From an uncultured Dialister sp. (GTDB lineage Bacteria > Bacillota > Negativicutes > Veillonellales > Dialisteraceae): a DNA stretch of 8,097 bases. Location: positions 1 through 8,097 of the forward strand of contig NZ_CAAFRZ010000055.1 of the NCBI RefSeq assembly GCF_900765565.1. The letters run 5' to 3'. Shown here in pieces: positions 7,036 to 8,097 of the stretch (position 1 is its first letter; each line of letters opens with the position of its first letter). Position numbers and translations under genes: made by a program. A model generated the notes under the pieces. The model did no database searches. It was not told where the DNA came from and saw only the letters and a program-made list of their open reading frames with translations.

Positions 7036-7146
7036 TTATTTCTTATAGAACTGGCGGTAAGCCGGAGCCGAAATTCCGAGGAACAGGAGGCAGCTGGCCA
7101 GGCCCCATTTCAGTTCATTCAGTTCCTTTGCAATCAGCTTGCCCAT
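7036..7146 (-). CDS. Small membrane protein A (36 aa), T-box controlled
   Basis: A 36-aa protein reading MGKLIAKELNELKW, then a hydrophobic segment from about residue 15 to 30 (GLASCLLFLGISAPAY), then the basic tail RQFYKK. It fits a single-pass or peripheral membrane peptide with an amphipathic N-terminus. The ATG at 7146 is preferred over one at 7155, because AAAGGA (7155-7160) lies 8 nt upstream of the former and overlaps the latter. It is the first and only gene between T-box B and the terminator at 6866-6903, so its expression should rise when charged tRNA-Cys is low. A clear paralogue lies at 7776-7883: 15 of 35 aligned residues are identical without gaps, including E-L-x-W, LLFxGI and PA. 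That conservation is the main reason to believe both are real. I do not recognise the family and assign no function. Confidence 0.78.
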   Translation of the reverse strand: MGKLIAKELNELKWGLASCLLFLGISAPAYRQFYKK

Positions 7147-7172
7147 GTTTCTCATCCTTTCTTCTGTAAATC

Positions 7173-7203
7173 AAAAAGCTCCCGTCCCATAAGGGACGAG
7201 AGC
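7173..7203 (-). terminator. Terminator of T-box B
   Basis: An 11-bp stem GCTCTCGTCCC / GGGACGGGAGC (7178-7188 with 7193-7203), with a TTAT loop, is followed by five Ts on the minus strand. It ends about 27 nt before the start codon of small protein A. Confidence 0.9.
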
Positions 7204-7428
7204 CATAGCTTCGTGTTTCCACCCAATTTCATATACCCGTCACCGGATATACCTTAAGAAGTTCTATCAAACCCTGGCCCTGTATCGGGAGCTCCCGGGA
7301 AGACCTACTGTTGTTTCAACCTTCCAAACTCAGAAATGCACTTCAGCTCCCTATCCGTGTCCGCTTGCACTCTCCGGACTCGCTTTGCCGTCTTCAGGAC
7401 GCTTACTCTTTTCTTCATCGTTTTGTTG
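7173..7428 (-). ncRNA. T-box riboswitch B, cysteine specificity
   Basis: A second complete T-box leader, in front of small protein A. Stem I has AGAGTA (7404-7409) opposite GAAGTGCA. The upper helix AGCGTCCT/AGGGAGCT and lower helix AGAAA/TTTCT, with GA-type kink-turn residues below, leave UGC (Cys) at 7338-7340 as specifier, followed by the usual A. The conserved apical blocks AAAGCGAGTCCGG and AGCGGACACGG match T-box A. Further along are AGTAGG and CCCGGGAG...CCCGATACAG. The T-box motif is GGGTGGAAACACG with UGGA at 7218-7221, again matching a U73 tRNA such as tRNA-Cys. The two T-boxes are evidently paralogous, but their variable loops differ. Confidence 0.93.
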
Positions 7429-7434
7429 TAAGTA

Positions 7435-7463
7435 ACTTTAGCACGGTTATTTTCGTCTGTCAA
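7435..7463 (-). promoter_or_regulatory. Promoter of T-box B
   Basis: On the minus strand, a perfect TTGACA (7458-7463) is spaced 17 bp from TAAAGT (7435-7440, 4 of 6 matches). The predicted start near 7428 lies about 19 nt before the AGAGTA of stem I, which is the normal distance in T-box leaders. An AT-rich tract just upstream of the -35 box could act as an UP element. Confidence 0.8.
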
Positions 7464-7477
7464 GAGGGAAAAATAAA

Positions 7478-7505
7478 GATTTGAGATTTGAGATTTGAGA
7501 TTTGA
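7478..7505. repeat. Tandem GATTTGA repeat
   Basis: Four perfect head-to-tail 7-bp units of GATTTGA, lying about 15 bp upstream of the -35 box of the T-box B promoter. Such 7-bp arrays are common in bacterial intergenic DNA and can vary in copy number. No function is visible. Confidence 0.8.
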
Positions 7506-7775
7506 GGTCCAGCAGCTGACGCCGCAGACCCAGTATAATCCCTCTGTCTGCTTGCGCAGACATCTCCCTTTGTAAAAGGGAGACTATTAAAAGCGGCTTT
7601 ACCACAGATGGAATCCTAAAGACTCTGAACATCAAATATGCAAATGTCTCTGCTGTAGGCTTCCTTCGCTGAAGGAAGCGCCCGGTGGGAAGGGTTAGTC
7701 GATGGGAATTGGTGGAAACGGCTCGAAGGGCCTGTCCACCTGAATACCAGATCCAGCTACCAGCTACTGATAGGC
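7506..7775. repeat. Hairpin-rich intergenic stretch
   Basis: About 300 bp between the two small protein units (7464-7775) holds no supported gene. It contains three perfect hairpins: TGTCTGC/GCAGACA (7545-7562), TCTCCCTTT/AAAGGGAGA (7563-7583) and GCTTCCTTC/GAAGGAAGC (7659-7679). An AGCTACCAGCTAC direct repeat near 7754-7766 resembles the CTAGC-rich part of the edge repeats. None of the hairpins has a following U-tract on the minus strand. It looks like several degenerate dispersed repeats. Confidence 0.55.
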
Positions 7776-7883
7776 TTACTTGAAAATCCGCTGCAGGGCC
7801 GGAGAGGGGATACCGAAGAACAGCAGGACGCCCGCCAGATTCCATCTCAATTCATCCAGTTTCCTGTGAACCTGTCTTTCCAT
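7776..7883 (-). CDS. Small membrane protein B (35 aa), paralogue of A
   Basis: A 35-aa protein starting MERQVHRKLDELRW, with a hydrophobic stretch at about residues 15-30 (NLAGVLLFFGIPSPAL) and a short basic end, QRIFK. It aligns without gaps to small protein A with 15 identities in 35, and most of the substitutions are conservative (K/R, N/D, I/V). AAGGAAGGG (7888-7896) gives a good ribosome binding site upstream of the ATG. Its promoter is a TTGACA type, but no T-box leader lies between promoter and gene, so control must differ from that of its paralogue. Function is unknown; a small stress or transporter-associated peptide, or a toxin-like peptide, are possibilities without direct support. 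Confidence 0.75.
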   Translation of the reverse strand: MERQVHRKLDELRWNLAGVLLFFGIPSPALQRIFK

Positions 7884-7916
7884 GTTACCCTTCCTTTCAT
7901 GAGAAATCAGATATGA

Positions 7917-7931
7917 AGGGGTTATACCCCT
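7917..7931 (-). promoter_or_regulatory. 5'-terminal hairpin in small protein B leader
   Basis: AGGGGT and ACCCCT form a 6-bp stem with a 3-nt loop, starting about 9 nt from the predicted transcript start. It is far too small to be a T-box. It may protect the 5' end of a short mRNA or be a protein-binding site. Confidence 0.4.
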
Positions 7932-7946
7932 GTTCCGTTTCAGATT

Positions 7947-7975
7947 AATGTACCATCCGGCGGAACCGTTGTCAA
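7947..7975 (-). promoter_or_regulatory. Promoter of small protein B
   Basis: On the minus strand, a perfect TTGACA (7970-7975) is spaced 17 bp from TACATT (7947-7952, 4 of 6 matches). The predicted start near 7940 gives a leader of about 57 nt to the ATG at 7883. Confidence 0.75.
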
Positions 7976-8001
7976 GGGAAAAGTAACATCAGCCAATTGC
8001 G

Positions 8002-8097
8002 GTTTATCGAGCTGTTGAGGGGGGCTGATGGATAGAGTCATTCGCGCGGGGGCTTCTAGCTACTAGCGGCTAGCAACTAGGAAAGCTCTACAGCCTA
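8002..8097. repeat. Dispersed palindromic repeat, right copy (cut by window edge)
   Basis: An inverted near copy of the repeat at 63-162. It begins GTTTATCGAGCTGTTGAG (8002-8019), has the AGTCATTCG arm at 8036-8044, and continues through GCGGGGGCTTCTAGCT to a sequence matching the left copy's CTTTCCT and TAGGCT blocks. The expected second arm, CGAATGACT, would lie just outside the window. Confidence 0.7.

Noticed and set aside
7478..7505. Possible CRISPR-like array
   Set aside because: The units are 7 bp with no spacers between them, so it is a simple tandem repeat.
7447..7845. Minus-strand frame of 132 codons over the repeat region
   Set aside because: It begins inside small protein B in another frame, crosses hairpin repeats and the T-box B promoter, and its end is the translated GATTTGA tandem array.

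Overview
Every supported gene in this 8.1-kb window lies on the minus strand, so the window reads from its right end to its left. Several signs point to a Bacillota member: two T-box riboswitches, strong AAGGAGG-type ribosome binding sites, tightly packed operon spacing, and a lipoprotein solute-binding protein. Moderate GC and many short palindromic intergenic repeats make a Negativicutes-type anaerobe plausible. Genus cannot be settled from this sequence, and no rRNA, tRNA, CRISPR array or transposase was found.

Layout in the direction of transcription: (1) the edge of a dispersed palindromic repeat (8002-8097); (2) a TTGACA promoter and a 35-aa small membrane protein (7776-7883); (3) a repeat-rich gene-free stretch (about 7464-7775); (4) a second TTGACA promoter and T-box riboswitch B (7173-7428), leading into a 36-aa small membrane protein (7036-7146) that is a clear paralogue of the first; (5) a strong hairpin terminator (6866-6903); (6) T-box riboswitch A (6590-6853); (7) a six-gene operon: a MtaA/uroporphyrinogen-decarboxylase-fold protein with an intact H-x-C...C zinc site, a lipoprotein solute-binding protein, two polar amino acid permeases, their ATPase, and a short-chain dehydrogenase/reductase; (8) a 383-bp gap with a large imperfect palindrome; (9) a separately promoted esterase-713-type alpha/beta hydrolase; (10) a second, inverted copy of the edge repeat.

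The main result is the specificity of the two T-boxes. In both, a foldable specifier loop places UGC (Cys) opposite the AGUA motif, and the T-box bulge reads UGGA, which matches the U discriminator base of tRNA-Cys. The operon should therefore be induced when charged tRNA-Cys is scarce. That makes the ABC importer a probable cystine, cysteine or sulfur-amino-acid importer, and suggests that the zinc methyltransferase-like enzyme works on a thiol or S-methyl compound. The pairing of a stand-alone MtaA-like protein and a tiny membrane protein with cysteine T-boxes is the part most likely to be undescribed. The biochemical role is inference.
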